In this document: one piece after another, positions 21,580 through 32,748 of the stretch
How the letters are laid out: each line of letters begins with the position of its first letter
Position numbering within the stretch: the stretch's first letter is position 1
From: Pseudoips prasinana
Lineage: Eukaryota; Arthropoda; Insecta; Lepidoptera; Nolidae
Assembly (NCBI GenBank): GCA_951640165.1
Contig: OX621241.1
Span: forward strand, 16,373,001 to 16,437,000
DNA: 64,000 nt
Direction: 5' to 3'
The notes under the pieces: model-generated
Seen by the model: only the letters and a program-made list of their open reading frames with translations
Told to the model about the DNA's origin: nothing
Database searches by the model: none
Position numbers and translations under genes: made by a program

Positions 21580-22500
21580 TGGTGCCCGCGACTTCGTCCG
21601 CGACAATTTTGAATGATGACCAATGTAACTACTTACTTCTAGCTTAATCTAAAAAATATAACTTTTAAAACAATCAAGCAACTATGAAAGAAACTAAGGA
21701 CTACTTTGCTACTATTATTTAAAAAAAAGGAAGAATACATAGCAATTGTCTTTATTGTCACTAAGTCAAATAAAGTAAAATAAGAATCAACGATGCATTA
21801 ATCACAAAGGTAACTCCTATTAGATTAGGTTGCGACCACGGCATTGATAGGTCTAATATCACATTTTGTGAACGAAACCATAGCGCGATCTAAAACGATG
21901 ATTACGCCATCTACTAACAAAACTATAAACTTGTAAAGTGGAAAAATTAAGATGTGTGCATATTTTTTTGGTGAGATTTATTCGATCATCTATTGATTCA
22001 GTTTTGGACTACCTTTTATTTCAAGCATTTATTTATTATAACCGATATGCCAAATAAGTCCCGCGATCTGAAACGAACGAACGCCATCTAGTTACAAAAT
22101 TGTGAACTTGTAGATCAGTAAAAATAAGATGATATTTTTTCAATTGATCAACTGCGATCATCTCGATACCAACAAATTATACTACGCTAACTCGACTTTT
22201 ACGTAAATTGGTTGTTTATCCCAATTTGATTAAAATATTGTTTTTTATTTTTGTTATAAAAATTATACACAGAAAAGAAGTTACAAATCTTATAAAACGC
22301 TAAGTCTTTATTTAGACGACGACGAGTACGGCATTTTAAGCAACTTTGCATAAAAAAACTAAATTATCTAAAATTCGAGTTGTCGTAAATTGTTGGTGTC
22401 GATCTATTGAATCAGTTTTGGATTACCTTTTTTATCAACAAATTATTCCCTGAATTTTGGTTTAAAAACATATTTTGCTTTATTTTAAACTGAAAGACCA
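21580..22500. repeat. Left part of a dispersed repeat with CCCGCGACTTCGTCCGCG
   Basis: CTGGTGCCCGCGACTTCGTC near 21590 is a very common lepidopteran repeat start. Degenerate ~200-base internal similarities (GATCWTCTCGAT, CTATGATTCAGTTTTGGA-like blocks) are seen. It leads directly into the 135-bp array. I do not know its class. Confidence 0.45.
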
Positions 22501-23800
22501 AATACCAATTTTCATACGTTGAACTCCAAAAAATTACAGATTTTCATACCAACCCTATTTTACGTATTTACGGGTGGAATTTCCAAAAATCCTGAACTAT
22601 ATATATATATATATATAATTTTTAACTGGAAGGCCAATACAGGTTTTCATGCGTTTACCTTTAAAATGTCACATCTTTCATACAAACTTACATCCCCAAT
22701 TTTAGGACCTTGGGGGTGGAATTTTCAAAAAACCCGAAATATACTTTAATTTTTAACTGCAAGGACAAATACAAAGCCTTTAACATCAAAAATGATGGAA
22801 TCTCATAAAATCTTTCATCCCTTATTTTACTCCCTTAGTGTGGTAGGTGGTATTTTCAAAATCCTTCTTTAATGGATGCTTACGTCATAAAAGCCGTTTA
22901 GGCTATGCCTTGATATGTCAGTCAGTCAGTATAAACTTACATCCCCTATTTTACGCCCATGGGGTTGGAATTTCAAAAAATCCTGAAATAAATATTTTAT
23001 AATTTTTTACAGAAAAGCCAACTACTTTCATGAGTTTAACTTCAAAAATATTGCATTTTTTATACAAACTTACATGCCCTATTTTGTGCCCTTCGGGGTG
23101 CAATTTTCAAAAAATCCTGGTGTATATATACACCAGGATTTTTGAAATTTTTTTTTAAAATTTTTAACTGAAATTTCAAATACCAATTTTCATACGTTTA
23201 ACTTCAAGTCGCAGTTTGCATAGAAACTTACATTCCCTATTTTACGCCCTTAGTGGAGGAATTCTCAAAAATTCTGAAAAATATATTGTTAATTTTCAAT
23301 TGAAATACCAATTTCATGCGTCTAACTTAAAAATTGTCACATTTTTTATAAAAACTTACACCCCCTATTTTACGCTCTTAGGGCTGGAATTTCCAAAAAT
23401 CCTGAAATACATATTTTTATTTTAAACTAAAAGGCCAAATCCTAATTTTATGCGTTTAACTTAAAAATTGTCACATTTTTCATACAAACTTATATCCCCT
23501 ATTTTTCGCCCTTAGGGGTCGAATTTCCAAAAATCCTGAAACACGTAATTTTTGATTTTTTACTGGAAGGCCAAATACTAATTTTCATGCCTTTAACTTC
23601 AAAAACGGCAAAGTTTCATACTAACTTTGCACCCCCGTTTTACCCCCTTGGGGGTTGAATTTTGAAAAATCCTTCCTTATTCCTTGTCTACATTATAAAG
23701 AAAACATTCGTGCAAAATTTCAGCTTTCTAGGTCCAAGGGTTTGGGCTGGGCGTTGATGAGTCAGTCAATCAGTCAGGACTTCTCTTTTTATTTATATAG
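22500..23800. repeat. Tandem array of about nine ~135-bp units
   Basis: Each unit carries a version of TTTTCATGCGTTTAACTTC, CATACAAACTTACA, CCCTATTTTACGCCCTTAGG and AATTTCCAAAAATCCTGAAA. Landmarks fall near 22553, 22695, 22823, 22939, 23077, 23234, 23361, 23496 and 23633. The array ends with GTCAGTCAGTCAGGACTT, as the parent dispersed repeat usually does. A near-perfect 37-bp palindrome lies at 23108-23144. Confidence 0.7.
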
Positions 23801-24464
23801 ATAATAAAGAGGAAAAACGGCCAAACAAAGACAATAAATATTATTTATATTTTATTGAATCGTATTTCTAAGGGAATACTTCCTTGACATAGCAAACGTC
23901 AACGGACAATTACGAATTTATAAAATAAGGATACTTTAAAAAAAAAATAATAATACGAATACCACAGTCTAGGCGAGAGAAACCGCACCTAAACACCGTA
24001 ATGAATAAAATAATTACATTTTAAAATCTATTGTTTTTTTATACTTTTCAATTTTAGTATTCAGGATAACTCATGTTTATATAATTAGATCGCATTATTT
24101 AAAATATTTTAAGTAATATAAATATAAAAATCTATAGAAGTAATCAATAACAAACAATAATAACAATTTACTCATTAATAGAACAAGTATCAAATTCTTT
24201 TGGTCGTTACGGAAGCAGTGTCGTGAACTCGTGACCCCCAGCTAGTCGTCGCCGTGCTTCAATATATCTAATTTTTCAGAATGCATTTTTGTAATAGGCC
24301 TCTTAACCTTTTATTATAGAATCGTAACAGTAGTCTAATACATCTTAAAATTTATAAAATTAATGATCTGACTTTTACCTTTTTGTCGTAATATACACGG
24401 GAATAAACCTACTTGTGTGTTTTATGTATACAATATTATTTAATGACTTCCGAGATTCGAGGCG
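23801..24464. other. Intron, nothing recognised
   Basis: Low-complexity AT-rich sequence. No gene or known repeat is recognised. Confidence 0.4.
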
Positions 24465-24745
24465 TTGTTTTGTAAGATAAAGGATGTAAAATTAGTTAAG
24501 CTAAACTTCGCCTATGGTGACGACGTAGAATATCATCTCCCCATCTCATCTCAGGGGGGCGAAAATATCGTCCCTAGGGAATACCTACCAGAGAACGGGC
24601 AGCAGCGCTTTTCTGTGAACTATGACCATCAACTGCGATCGCCAATTGTCTGCCAAGCGTGGCGATTATGGCATATCCCCCGTTCTTTGGGGCGGCTTTT
24701 GTCCAGCAGTAGACATAATTGGGCTGACATGGTGGTGGTGCTGAG
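24465..24745 (+). repeat. LINE 3' tail, second subtype
   Basis: AATACCTACCAGAGAACGGG, then GTCTGCCAAGCG and TTTGTCCAGCAGTAGACA, and an end in ACATGGTGGTGGTG. It matches, in reverse orientation, the segment around 56776-57080. The short open frame across it is a by-product. Confidence 0.55.
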
Positions 24746-25469
24746 CTAAACTAGCTGATAAGAAAAATTAGTTACGGGGAAAAATATTTATAATATTAAG
24801 TTTATTTATTTATTTATTAACCAACCAATTTATTGCACCATTAGTTGGACCAACTTACAAAATATTTCTGGGACAAGTCAAATTCTTAAGAAAGCCCTAG
24901 GTAATAAAAACTATATTTACGTAATCTTAATAAACCTGTTAGATTATGCGACTCTGTAGTTTAGAAACAAACTATAGTTCTGAATAACACTAGATTTATT
25001 TTTATATTTATTTTTCTACACTATTTGACTAAGGATACACTACGTATTTAACTTGCTATTTGGACTTTGCGCGATGACCATAGTGAAGATCAGAGTTCTA
25101 TATGCTTTGCTGAAAAGCAGCCGGCAGATCTATTTCCGTAGCTGGATAGCAATTACATCAGAGAATAATTCACTGACTAAAATTGTAAAAGCGCGACTTT
25201 ATATACATTATTTATTTTTGATTCGCTTATTTGTATTGGCTGTTGTGACTCAACAGTAAAAACCGGAAATAAGTATTTAACAACGAGCATATTTTTAGGG
25301 CACCCTCGAAACCCTGCACTGCACGCCCGATAGTTTATTTTATTTCTGGAAAGATGCTTCGTTGAGGTAAATTCAAGGCGTCTGATGAACTCCGGGCGAT
25401 TGTTTATCGAGTTCTCATTTTCTGAAAACTTAATTGTTGTATGAATCGATTCTCTAAGTTGATGTTAAC
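24746..25469. other. Intron, nothing firm
   Basis: Contains a TTTA simple repeat near 24802 but no gene. At 25470-25540 a fragment of the GTCGGACTCG family begins (AAGTGCGAGTCGGACTCG). Confidence 0.4.
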
Positions 25470-25894
25470 AAAAAACTGGGCAAGTGCGAGTCGGACTCGC
25501 TCATGAAGGGTTCTGTAGCGGCAAGTATTTCAGTTGATTAAATGAGCTACTTAAAAAGGGTACACTACATTAATACGGAAAACTTTATTCCGACAGTCAC
25601 AAATACGAATTTCAAAATACCGATTTTCATAATTCCGAATGGTAGAAAATTCCGAATATTACAACTCCCACTTATCATTATTCCTAGTTTTATAATTCCT
25701 AAATTTCAATATTCCTAACGTTTATAATTACTATTCTCAAAATACCGAGCTTCAATAGATCGAATAACAAAAAGTCCGACTTAATGATAATTCGAAACAT
25801 CATCAATACGAATAAAAATATTTTGTTTCCCCGGTCACAGTTCTAACCTAACCCAAATGATTCACCAACAATAGAGGGATCTGGCACTCGGCGG

Positions 25895-26065
25895 CTGCAT
25901 GCAACATACAAGCAGGCAGGCATGCAACATGCAAGAAGGCATGCAACATGCAACCAGGAATGCAGCATGCAAGCAAGCATGCAGCATGCAAGCAGGCATG
26001 CAGCATGCAAGCAGGAATGCAGCAAGCAAGCAGGCATGTACATGCAAGCAGGCATGCAACATGCA
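25895..26065. repeat. CATGCAAGCAGG minisatellite, first block
   Basis: Roughly a dozen imperfect 13-bp units (GCATGCAACATGCAAGCAG type). Both strands are open in several frames because the unit lacks stops. The reading frames are artefacts of the repeat. Confidence 0.8.
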
Positions 26066-26261
26066 GCAAGCATTGTTTCTGTTACGGCTCCGGCGCTGCG
26101 GGGTTTGGGCGGCCCCACGCGAGCTTATCATCGCAGATTGTTTAAACGCTCACCACTGCAGCTTCGGCTTGCTTTTTTTTGTCTTCCCGGTCACAGTTCT
26201 AACCTAACCCATCCCAAATGATTCACCAACAATAGAGGGGATCTGGCACTCGGCGGCTGCA

Positions 26262-26450
26262 TGCAACATGCAAGCAGGCAGGTATGCAACATGCAAGCAG
26301 GCATGCATCATGCAAGGAAGCATGCACTATGCAAGCAAGCATGCATCATGCAAGCAAACATGCAGCATGCAGCATGCAAGCAAACATGCAGCATGCAAGC
26401 AGGCATGCAGCATGCAATCAGGAATGTAGCAAGCAAGAAGGCATGCAGCA
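26262..26450. repeat. CATGCAAGCAGG minisatellite, second block
   Basis: A second run of the same 13-bp unit within the duplicated half of the left repeat copy. The right-hand inverted copy (near 29240) has only one or two units, so this array expanded in the left copy only. Confidence 0.8.
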
Positions 26451-26454
26451 AGCA

Positions 26455-26660
26455 TTGTTTCTGTCACGGCTCCGGCGCTGCGGGGTTTGGGCGGTCCCAC
26501 GCGAGCTTATCGTCGCAGATGGTTTTAACGCCCACCACCGCAGCTTAGGCTTGCTGGCCGGCTTCGCCGGCCAGCCTCAGCCGCGGAGGCGGGCGTTCGA
26601 AACCACCTGCTCCTCTGCTCGCGGGCCGCCCGACCCCTCCGCGCCTACGCGGGCTTAAAT
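26455..26660. repeat. GC-rich block with a strong palindrome
   Basis: The GC content jumps for about 200 bases. It contains the perfect hairpin CTGGCCGGC-TTC-GCCGGCCAG near 26552-26572. A diverged version without the perfect palindrome is in the inverted copy at 29060-29220, so this is part of the repeat and not a host CpG island. Confidence 0.65.
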
Positions 26661-26682
26661 TACACTCTAGGGTAGGGCAGAC

Positions 26683-27085
26683 AAGACTACGTGAAGTCGG
26701 TTTTGCAGCGATTTAGATTGGGGCACTCATTTTATCACTTTGAAAGTGTCTCTCGCGCAAGCTTTTAGCAGTTTAGAAAAAAATGATATTAGAAACCTCA
26801 ATATCATTTTTGAAGACCTATCCATAGACTTTTTATGACCTGATCTTTTGACTTTCAGTTCAATGTATGGGGACCCCGCAAAATTATTGTTTCTATTCTT
26901 GTGTGAAAATCTTAATGCGGTTCATAGAATACATCTACTTACCTACTATAACTTTCAACAGTACAGCTCTTATAGTTTCGGAAAAAAGTGGCTGTGACAT
27001 ACGGACGGACAGACAGACGGACAAACATGGCGAATCTATAAGGGTACCGTTTTTTGCCATTTGGCTACGGAAGCCCAAAAAACCA
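26683..27085 (+). repeat. GTCGGACTCG-family repeat, copy 2
   Basis: GTGTCTCTCGCGCAAGC, CCTCAATATCATTTTTGAAG, GTGACATACGGACGGACAG and TTTGGCTACGGAAGCCC match copy 1 in order. It starts where the left inverted repeat ends (GAAGTCGGTTTTGCAGCG), so the two may be parts of one larger unit. Confidence 0.6.
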
Positions 27086-27294
27086 CTCATGTTTAATGTA
27101 GTTCATGTCACGCAATACACCACTGCAATTCATACTTCACAATCACGAAAAAAAAACAAATCTAAGATATTCTAGTGTTTAAGTTCATGGGGTGGTTATT
27201 TAACGATCCTATGAACTTGAACACGACAATCTGTATGAAACAGAAAATATTGCTGAAGAATACCACTGAAATATAATTTATTTTTATTATACAG

Positions 27295-27541
27295 AATGGC
27301 TATTAGCTGAAGAAGAATGGAGGGCAGCGATTCGGGTACATTGGTGGTGTGCCCAGACGGACAGGTTACGCCTTTTAGCTGAAGTCCCGCCTACTGGACC
27401 TGCGACGTTGCGGATCACGCCACGCGACATGCTCGCCTTAAGATCTGCGTGTCCTCTGTACAGCTGCACTACAGCGTTGCTTGCTTTACAAAATGCTACA
27501 GCACACCGACAAGTCATAGATGCTCTGAATACGTTAGAAAG
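27295..27541 (+). CDS. Rotatin-like exon 4 of window
   Basis: The acceptor is TTATACAG and the donor is AAG|GTACGA. G|AA gives Glu and the peptide continues WLLAEEEWRAAIRVHWWCAQ, a Trp-rich helical stretch, then a region ending QVIDALNTLER. Phases agree with exons 3 and 5. The exon is unusual in lying between two inverted copies of a long repeat (25558-26720 and 28740-29543), described separately. Confidence 0.75.
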
Positions 27542-28739
27542 GTACGAATCAGTGTTGAACTAATAAGCTATTATGATGTTTATATCAAGTTTCAGAGACA
27601 CCTTCAGAAAATTAGTTGTATAAATTTAAATGCGGATGGGAATCGAATCTAAGATCCACTATATCAATATTCGGCCTCGTGTGCGTTTACCGAAATTTAT
27701 ACATCCTTCCATCATGCCTTCTTATCGAAACCTGCAGGGTTAAGACGACCGGTGTGCACATACTTACTTTAGAATATTACCAACATATGGCCATTTTTAA
27801 ATTATTAGTTTTTTGGTATTTTTTAAAACATAATGTTTATAATTAACTATGATCTCATTTTTACATTTTTGTGGGTATATTTTTGACCAAAAACCAAAAC
27901 TCTTCTAAGGAGGGCTATATTGGTGTTTGACTTAAGATCAGGTTGATTATTTTGCTTTTTTTTCTTTGTACATGCTTCTTCCAGCCCGTGGAAGAGTTAT
28001 TATATTCTGATAAGAACATAACAACCTGTACGATGGGAGAAAGATATATATTAACCATTTGGCTTAATTGGCAAACATTGGCTTACTCAAAAACCGAAGT
28101 TTCAGATATTGTTGGCCTATATTTATCAATTTGTTCAGTTTACATCCGTATTACGTATTTATGTTACACATTGCACGTTCTTTAGAAGATTATGTTTATT
28201 AAAAAAAGTTTTATCATAAGTGATATCAGTAGCTTACTAATTTCGCATGTAATGGGTAATAGACAAATTTACATATAATTTTCATTCATCAAACATTCGG
28301 TAATGTGAAATTGGTGTAATAATATACACCAATTTCATATTACCGAGTATAATATTCATTACTAATCCATCGACAACATTTTTTACAATTATTTATTTAA
28401 CCTCAAATGGAAAATGACACAACTCTGCATTAATTTGTTTCAAATTACCTGTATTGGTTGCAAAATAAAGCTTAAATTCTACAATTTCTTACATGGTCAG
28501 TTTTAGTACTTCGTGCAGAAAGTTCTTTTTCTAAAGAAACTGATTTCAATAGCTGCTCGCTTATTAGTGCTGCTATAGAGTTATAAAAGCAATGAAAGTG
28601 CCTATCTCAATAAAATCATGATGCTTGATGAGTCGACTGCATCCCAGACGGTGCTCGCGATCAAAAGGAATCTACCTTATACATTGAATTTAAAATTATT
28701 GAATCTCTTTAGTTACGTGCTCTGATGAAATTGAATTGA
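27542..28739. other. Intron 4, left part
   Basis: AT-rich. A near-perfect hairpin with 20-bp arms (28298-28317 and 28326-28345, one mismatch, CGGTAATGTGAAATTGGTGT) is the only clear structure. Confidence 0.5.
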
Positions 28740-29543
28740 TGGGAACACCCAAATACTCCGAAATACTTTATTCCGAATTTCGATGTTCCGATTTTTAAAA
28801 GGCCGAATTTCATAATACCTGAGATTGTAATGTATTAAAAATCACGAAATTTATTTTACCGAAAGTCGTAAATGCGAATTGTTAGTTTCCGATTTTCATA
28901 AGTTCGAAGAGTCAAATGCTCGAAGGGTTCTCAGTCCGAAATACGACATTCCGATTTTAATACTTCGAATAAACTAAAAGTCAACATGTTGTGCTACAAA
29001 ATTTGGTGACAGAAACAAATAGCGGCGAAACCGACTTCACGGCCCTACCCTACAGTAATTTAAGCCCGCGTCGGCGCGGAGGGAATGGGCGGCACGCGAG
29101 CTGAGGAGCATGTGGTTTGAAGGCCCGCCGCAAGCCGAAGCTGCGGTGGTGAGCATTAGAACCATCTGCGACGATAAGCTCGCGTGGGGCCGCTTAAACC
29201 TCGCAGCGCCGGAGCCGTGACAGAAACAATGCCTGCTGCATGCCTGCTTGTATGTTGCACTCTATTGTTGGGGAATTATTTGGGTTAGGTTAAAATTATG
29301 ACCAGGGAATCAAAATATTTTTATTCCTGTTTGATATTTCGAATTTTCAGTATGTCGGACTTTTTGTTATTCGATCTATTGAAGCTCGGTGTTTAGAGAA
29401 GAGTAATTAAAACTTAAGGAATATTGAATATTTGGGATTATAAAAATAGGAGTAATAATAAATCGGAGTTGTAATATTCGGAATTTTTAACCATTCGGAA
29501 TTTTAGATCGGTATTTTGATAATTCGTATTTGTATGTGTACCC
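28740..29543 (-). repeat. Right inverted copy of the composite repeat around exon 4
   Basis: Read on the minus strand from 29543 it starts GGGTACAC, repeats GAGCTTCAATAGATCGAATA, CCTAACCCAAATAATTC and the GC-rich block (GGCTCCGGCGCTGCGAGG), and continues to GTGAAGTCGGTTTCGCCGC and further CGAATT-type units. It is simpler than the left copy: there is no internal duplication and almost no minisatellite. Confidence 0.75.
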
Positions 29544-29618
29544 TGAATTGATACGATGAGCAGTTATTATTGCGTTATTCACTTTTTAATGTCTTTTTTT
29601 TTATATTCTCCTTATTAG

Positions 29619-29791
29619 TTACATGCACTTAGTACCATCGTCGAACGTGAGTAGGGCGGAGCTAAGCGCGTTGCCATGGCAACACTTGTGCCGCTTTCTG
29701 TGTTCATCGCCTGCCTCATCACGTGACACCGCCCTGCTTTCTTCTTTATTACACTTTGTGGTCGCTTATATGGATAATGTTCCAAATAGCG
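29619..29791 (+). CDS. Rotatin-like exon 5 of window
   Basis: The acceptor is CTTATTAG and the donor is AGCG|GTAAGT. AG|T makes Ser, followed by YMHLVPSSNVSRAELSALPW and then helices ending VAYMDNVPNS. The exon is absent from simple long-ORF scans, but splice sites, phase on both sides and local GC rise support it. It starts 76 bases after the outer end of the inverted repeat arm at 29543. Confidence 0.72.
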
Positions 29792-30323
29792 GTAAGTGAA
29801 ATTAGTATAAGATATCCTTACAACCGATGTATTGCCAAAATATGGCAGTTGCTATTGTTTACTTATCATTTTGTATGATGTGCGTTATTATATTAGTTTT
29901 AGTTACGTTCTTTTATGTTATTGATAATGTCGTATTGGAAATGTGCGTGTAAATAGTCCGAAAATGTTTGTAGTATTTAGTTAAGTATACATATATCTAG
30001 CTTTACGTATAGATATTTGCATGCAACCTGTAGAAAAGCATTTAGAAATAACGTTTAAGTCATGATTAGCCTTTAGAAAGAAAAAGATAGAGGGAGAGAA
30101 AGAAACAGAGTGAGAAAGATAAAAAACGAGCGAGTTTTTGTGTTCACCTTGTTTATAATATGAATTAGTTCTATTTCAGTATAATTAATTCCAACTATTT
30201 GACACTTTATACATTTTGAGCTACGTACGTTTCAATTGTATATTATATTGAACCTAATATAGGAGAGTAGAATACGATCAAATATATATTTGAATGACTT
30301 ACAGATCCGTTTATGTTTTTTAG

Positions 30324-30593
30324 ATGGAACAATGTCTTGGATAATGCCACAATTCATTGGCAACGAGGCAAACGTCATAACTCTGCTAAGTCGAGACGAA
30401 TTGTACCCGCAACAGACTGCGCAAGAGAGCATAGAAGTTACACAACTCCACATACAAATCGTAAAAGTGCTGTTACGATGTGTCGTCATGTTGGAGTATT
30501 CTGATGATTACGACAGCTACAAGTTGGAGAGCCTCTTAAAAAAACTGTTCGCTTGCTTGAATAGAATTGATTTAAAGAATTTTCATATGTTGG
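30324..30593 (+). CDS. Rotatin-like exon 6 of window
   Basis: The acceptor TTTTTTAG leads to G|AT (Asp) and the peptide GTMSWIMPQFIGNEANVITL. The donor is TTGG|GTATGG. Eighty-nine codons form alternating helices, with one acidic turn (YSDDYDSYK). An alternative acceptor upstream (TTACAG at 30304) would break phase with exon 5, so the 30324 start is preferred. Confidence 0.75.
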
Positions 30594-31099
30594 GTATGGT
30601 TTTATTTTATTTACCTGCATTATAAGACAGCAATTTATAAGCACACTTCCCATAAGGGCTCCATATGTGTTAGGTAGAATACGAATAAGTAAGTATAAAG
30701 ACTTCATAAAGAGACATAGAATTATTTTCTTTTTGTACACACGAACATCCTTCTTTCTATTTAATTAAAATCTATTGCGAAGCAAAATGGGGTGTTATGG
30801 CTTTCATATCCGTTTGCGACTATGTTCACCATCTCATACCGCCTAAATGACTATTGTCTGATGCGTCCTTTTGTAGCGAGGGTCTCGTACTAAACATTTT
30901 TTTTCAACCTGACTGCGTAGTTTGTTTCAGCTTCAAGTCAAAGTAGCCAAGTCAAAGTTTTGTAATTCCTTTAAGTATGCGTCAGAATCTATCTCAGTAG
31001 ATTAATAATGATCGTTGATTAACTGCTTCTTAAGCCCTGTACAAGCACATAGCCTTAAGTAATCTGTTTTACTTAAACTGTAATATATTATATTTTCAG

Positions 31100-31317
31100 G
31101 CTATCTGAATGAGTTAATGCGTTGCATCAGATACGCGTTAAATTCCCGCTACTGCAAGTTGTCGGAAGATAGTTTGAGTCAGTGCCTGAAATTACTAACG
31201 CAGATATTGTGCGCTTGTGCTTCGGGTGGGTGTAAAGGACAAGCTTGCAGGTTAGACGCAATGTTGTCTCTGCTTGCGTTGTTGAAGCAGATACACGAGG
31301 AAGCTCTGCCTGTGCAG
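31100..31317 (+). CDS. Rotatin-like exon 7 of window
   Basis: The acceptor is TATTTTCAG and the donor is CAG|GTATGG. G|GC gives Gly, then YLNELMRCIRYALNSRYCKL and a Cys/Leu-rich helix pair (LTQILCACASGGCKG). It ends in phase 0. A decayed partial copy of its first 70 bases lies in the next intron at about 31380-31450. Confidence 0.77.
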
Positions 31318-31379
31318 GTATGGAATCATGTTTCTTCATCTTTTCCCAGGTATCCTAACGTCTAAGGTCAGGAGTTAAA

Positions 31380-31450
31380 TCAATAATTCGTTGTATTAGA
31401 TATGCGTTTAATTCCTGTTACTAAAAGTAGTCTGAAAATATTTTGACTGT
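31380..31450 (+). pseudogene. Decayed partial copy of exon 7 in the following intron
   Basis: This stretch aligns base for base with 31116-31185. Both contain GTTGYATYAGATAYGCGTT, then AATTCC and TACT, and a run matching GTCGGAAGATAGTTTGAGT with scattered changes. No acceptor or usable frame is preserved. It reads as a fossil tandem duplication of the 5' half of exon 7 rather than an alternative exon. Confidence 0.65.
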
Positions 31451-31517
31451 GATTATACTTGTTGTCGCGGACAGTTATGCCTCACGGACGTGAATATTTG
31501 TATTTTTTTTCCAACAG

Positions 31518-31662
31518 AGGTGGTGTGAAGTTTTCAACAGTGAGGCAGTCCGCATCATAGTAAATAGCGCGCGCAGCACGCGTGCCGGCCTGCGCGCGGC
31601 GGCGCTGCACGCAATGGCTGCGCTTGCGCACTACGCGCAGATGCAGCCACATCTGATGCAGG
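31518..31662 (+). CDS. Rotatin-like exon 8 of window
   Basis: The acceptor is CCAACAG and the donor is CAGG|GTTAGT. In phase 0 it reads RWCEVFNSEAVRIIVNSARS, then a strongly GC-rich Ala helix (AGLRAAALHAMAALAHYAQ) typical of an armadillo/HEAT repeat. It leaves one G for exon 9. Confidence 0.75.
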
Positions 31663-32031
31663 GTTAGTGTCTACTACTAACTACCCTAGCCACTAGAATC
31701 TGACGCAGTGAGCATACTTATATTTTTGAGAGGTCATTATTAACCTTGAAATATTAACGTAGGTATTTACTCTGAGTTTTGCCTGAAAGTCGCAAGATTA
31801 AAAAGAAAATTTGTAAACTTTATTATTAGAAAAGTTGATAAAAAGAAGTCAATAAAAATACTAATATTAATAAATGATGTCAACAACAACTTAAACTATC
31901 TATGCCTAATTGGTTGTACAGAATGAAAAACAATGTTGTGAACAATAATAACATTTTTTCGTGTCCTCTCAATTATATTACTATATAATGCATAATTTTA
32001 TTGATAAATAATTATTTCCTCTTTTCTTTAG

Positions 32032-32162
32032 CTATACAAGAATCGTCTTTATCCCAATTTGCGGCGCAAATATTTTCTCAACGCGACGAAGCGAATGCAG
32101 TCCGCGCGGCGGCGGCATCTGTCCTCGCAGCCATCGCTTCTCGGGCTTCATCTAAATCTGAT
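32032..32162 (+). CDS. Rotatin-like exon 9 of window
   Basis: The acceptor is TTCTTTAG and the donor is GAT|GTAAGT. G|CT makes Ala, followed by IQESSLSQFAAQIFSQRDEA and an Ala-rich helix (VRAAAASVLAAIASRA). This pairs with exon 8 as another HEAT-like repeat. It ends in phase 0 at the start of the 20.6-kb intron that houses the P450 gene. Confidence 0.74.
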
Positions 32163-32748
32163 GTAAGTACTTTTTAATGATAAAACTAGCCAAATGCGAA
32201 TTGGGCTCGCATTTTCAGGGTATTGTATACTGGAGACAACACAACCTTTAAAAAAATATTTAACTGCTTTGGTCACAGCTTACAAACTCTTTCTTTTTGT
32301 ATAATTTTTAGTAGAGGACTTTAAACATAGTTTAAGAACGTGCTGAACATTAAATGCATTAACTAATAACACCTTACATGCCAGAATAAGCTACTTTTAT
32401 TAACTATTTCATTTATATGCAATGCAAGCCAGGTTTTAACGTCCTTAGTAAAAAATGATGCAGATTTAGTTCCGCACCAAACACGTCTTTAAATAACTGT
32501 TGATGAGAAGAGGAGGTAATTTTTACAAGCAAATCTGTATATATACTATCTTTTATAATTTAAGTTGCGTGTAATGTGAAATTGCTGGCCAACTACGGAA
32601 TAGTTCTAGACTGGCGGTTGGTCCGCAATAAGGAAACTAGAAATAATATATTCCGAAACGTAGTATTGCCCTTTACTAGGGTCGTTCCGCAAAATTACGA
32701 ATAACAAGTAGTTTAATTAGTGTAACCATTGACAAATTTAGTGCTTTG
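32163..32748. other. Start of the 20.6-kb intron
   Basis: A decayed GTCGGACTCG-family start (CCAAATGCGAATTGGGCTCGC near 32190) and otherwise unremarkable AT-rich sequence. Confidence 0.4.

Larger units (their letters stand above)
25558..26720 (+). repeat. Left inverted copy of a composite repeat around exon 4
   Basis: It begins GGGTACAC, then many short CGAATT/CCGAAT blocks, GAGCTTCAATAGATCGAATA, GGTCACAGTTCTAACCTAAC, a CATGCAAGCAGG minisatellite, and a GC-rich block (GGCTCCGGCGCTGCGGGGTT). The part from GGTCACAG to the GC-rich block is present twice (about 25835-26190 and 26190-26550). It ends near GTGAAGTCGGTTTTGC. The inverted counterpart is 28740-29543. Confidence 0.75.

Noticed and set aside
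25895..26450. CRISPR-like array or cysteine/methionine-rich peptide genes
   Set aside because: The units are contiguous 13-bp repeats with no unique spacers, and the open frames on both strands come from a repeat lacking stop codons.
26455..26660. Bacterial contamination or a host CpG island
   Set aside because: The same GC-rich text occurs again and in inverted order within a dispersed repeat.
31380..31450. Mutually exclusive alternative exon
   Set aside because: It lacks an acceptor, covers only part of exon 7 and does not keep the frame.
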